Shown: one piece after another, positions 4,980-6,393 of the stretch | How positions within the stretch are numbered: the first letter of the stretch is position 1 | How the letters are laid out: the number at the start of each line of letters is the position of its first letter | Assembly (NCBI GenBank): GCA_030621685.1 | Contig: JAUXHF010000119.1 | Span: 1 to 6,393, forward strand | Direction: 5' to 3' | DNA length: 6,393 nt | Source: Spirochaetota bacterium | GTDB taxonomy: Bacteria > Spirochaetota > UBA12135 > COTS27 | Position numbers and translations under genes: made by a program | Notes under the pieces: generated by a model | The model's input: only the letters and a program-made list of their open reading frames with translations | Told to the model about the DNA's origin: nothing | The model's database searches: none

Positions 4980-6179
4980 ATGAAAGCCAAAACAGCTCAT
5001 CAGCGTATACAAGAAGAACGCCAAAAAATAGATAGCATAGATATTGAGATTTTAGAAAAAATACTGCTTCGCCATCAATATTCTTTGGAAATAGGCAATC
5101 TTAAACAGCTTGAAAACAAAAGCATCTATAAGCCTGATAGAGAGCATAGCATTATTAAAAGACTTTTACTAAAAAGAAAGCAACTTCTGCAACATAAAGC
5201 TGAAAAGACTGTTACAAAAAAGGTTTTTCCTGAACAATCTCTTAAAAGCATTTTTCAGGAGATTATCTCTTCTTGTCGTTCAGCCGAAGACCGGCTGAAA
5301 ATCGCCTATTTGGGCCCACAAGGCTCATTTAGTTACCTTGCTGCCTTAGAGAAGTTTGGTAGCTCTGTCGATTTAATCCCCTACGTCAACTTCAACAGTA
5401 TTTTCCGCTCGCTGTCTTCCGGTGATGAGGATTGGGCTATTTTGCCCTTAGAAAATAGTATTGAAGGTATGGTGAGTTCCACCATTGACCTTATGGTTGC
5501 TTTCAATATTACCATTGTCTCAGAAATATATTTGCCGATATCGCTTTGCCTGCTCTCTCCAGAAAATGACCTAAAGAAAATTCATAGCCTATACAGTCAT
5601 TACCAGCCTTTTCAGCAATCTAGCAACTGGCTAGCCACACATCTGCCCAAAGTACAGCTGAAAGAAACCTTATCTAGTTCTAAGGCTGCCCAGCTAAGCT
5701 CCAAACATGCGCACACAGCCTGTATTGCCTCCGAGAAAATGCGTTTAGAGTACCCTTCTCTTCATTTGCTCCGAAAAAACATTGAAGATCAGCATAATAA
5801 TAAAACAAGATTTGTCGTCATTCGTAGCGGTAGTTATGCTACCAACAAAGAGCAAGAAGAGCAAGCTTCTTCCGTCCAAAAGAATTCTAAAATTCAGAAT
5901 AAGCAGAAGCTAGCTGACAACATGCTTACCAGCATGATTGTTGCTATAAAAGACAAACCCGGGGCGCTTTATGAAATTCTTGACATTTTATACAAGAAAA
6001 AAATCAACCTCACCAACTTAGTATCAAGGCCATCTAAGCGAAAAGCCTTTGATTACCTTTTTTTTATAGACTTCATTGGCATCCCAGAAGACGCAACGGT
6101 GGCTTCCGCTTTAGCCAAATTGCAAAAAAAAGCACTTTCGCTGAAAATATTAGGCTGTTATTACAAAAATCGTAGCTGA
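4980..6179 (+). CDS. pheA: Bifunctional chorismate mutase/prephenate dehydratase with ACT domain (P-protein)
   Basis: This would convert chorismate to prephenate and then to phenylpyruvate, the committed branch to phenylalanine. The AroQ-type mutase spans about residues 7-100. Arg14, Arg31, Lys42, Arg54, Glu55 and Gln93 line up with the E. coli active-site residues R11, R28, K39, R51, E52 and Q88, while the D48 position is Lys51. The dehydratase covers about 107-285, with AYLGPQGSFS (109-118), PLENSIEGMVSST (156-168), SHYQPFQQ at 206-213 (family SHPQxxxQC) and the catalytic TRF at 276-278. A polar, Gln/Lys-rich linker at about 286-314 is followed by an ACT domain (about 317-395) with DKPGAL at 325-330. 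The phenylalanine-binding ESRP motif reads VSRP (348-351). The length of 399 residues matches E. coli PheA. The ATG at 4980 is required to keep the mutase N-terminus. No Shine-Dalgarno site is evident. No Phe-rich leader peptide is present upstream, so classical attenuation is unlikely. Confidence 0.95.
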   Translation: MKAKTAHQRIQEERQKIDSIDIEILEKILLRHQYSLEIGNLKQLENKSIYKPDREHSIIKRLLLKRKQLLQHKAEKTVTKKVFPEQSLKSIFQEIISSCRSAEDRLKIAYLGPQGSFSYLAALEKFGSSVDLIPYVNFNSIFRSLSSGDEDWAILPLENSIEGMVSSTIDLMVAFNITIVSEIYLPISLCLLSPENDLKKIHSLYSHYQPFQQSSNWLATHLPKVQLKETLSSSKAAQLSSKHAHTACIASEKMRLEYPSLHLLRKNIEDQHNNKTRFVVIRSGSYATNKEQEEQASSVQKNSKIQNKQKLADNMLTSMIVAIKDKPGALYEILDILYKKKINLTNLVSRPSKRKAFDYLFFIDFIGIPEDATVASALAKLQKKALSLKILGCYYKNRS

Positions 6180-6194
6180 AATTCAGACTACTCC

Positions 6195-6393
6195 ATCACA
6201 GCAAGAATAATATCACAGCAAGAACATCACAGTAAGAATAATATCACAGCAAGAACATCACAGCAAGAATATTACCTGCAAGAACATCACAGCAAGAACA
6301 TCACAGCAAGAACATCACAGCAAGAATATCACAGCAAGAACATCACAGCAAGAATATCACAGCAAGAACATCACAGCAAGAACATCACAGCAA
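6195..6393. repeat. Minisatellite of 14-bp and 17-bp units, running off the window edge
   Basis: About 14 head-to-tail units begin 15 bases after the pheA stop. The basic unit is atcacagcaagaac or atcacagcaagaat (14 bases). The units at 6195-6211 and 6226-6242 carry an extra taa after agaa (17 bases), the second with one substitution. The unit at 6271-6285 is degenerate (attacctgcaagaac). From 6286 to the end the array is perfect apart from the final c/t. The last unit is cut by the window. Three units make 42 bases without a stop on the + strand, but there is no ATG, GTG or TTG start in the array, and minus-strand frames meet TGA repeatedly, so coding is unlikely. There are no unique spacers and so no CRISPR. 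Confidence 0.95.

Noticed and set aside
6195..6393. CRISPR array
   Set aside because: Units follow each other directly with no unique spacers, the period is only 14-17 bases, and there are no cas genes. The same reasoning excludes the array at 1-85.

Overview
The window reads as chromosomal DNA of an AT-rich bacterium. It holds six protein genes, no RNA gene and no recognisable mobile element. The lineage is uncertain. My best guess is a spirochaete, because the acidic protein at 2401-3318 ends in a pattern (an LSSNELDNIL-type motif, then a short helical tail around LPQEGIDAFAKSADF) that I associate from memory with spirochaetal proteins. The MenC sequence has a flavour also common in Bacteroidota, so this assignment is weak. 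Shine-Dalgarno use is mixed: the two unknown genes have clear sites, while the four recognisable enzyme genes have none that is convincing.

Layout: bases 1-85 are five copies of a 17-bp tandem repeat, cut by the window edge. A low-molecular-weight protein tyrosine phosphatase gene follows on the + strand (108-593). It converges, with only 16 bases between, on a leftward three-gene cluster read from 3318 down to 610: an unrecognised, very acidic protein, then an unrecognised lysine-rich 380-residue protein, then peptide deformylase (def). Upstream of that cluster lies an extremely AT-rich intergenic stretch (about 3400-3520). Beyond it is a leftward enolase-superfamily gene, most likely o-succinylbenzoate synthase (menC, 3615-4691). 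A divergent intergenic region (4692-4979) carries two copies of a 27-bp repeat, a perfect TATAAT and a 10-bp-arm palindrome. It leads to a rightward bifunctional chorismate mutase/prephenate dehydratase gene with an ACT domain (pheA, 4980-6179). The window ends in a minisatellite of 14-bp and 17-bp units (6195-6393) that runs off the edge.

How the genes fit together: menC and pheA both draw on chorismate (menaquinone and phenylalanine respectively) and are divergently placed around one control region, so shared control is possible but unproven. Deformylase is a housekeeping protein-maturation enzyme riding behind two unknown genes. The acidic and basic unknown proteins are adjacent, co-oriented and oppositely charged, which makes them the best candidates for something undescribed. 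I found no clear evidence of a defence system, prophage or CRISPR array.
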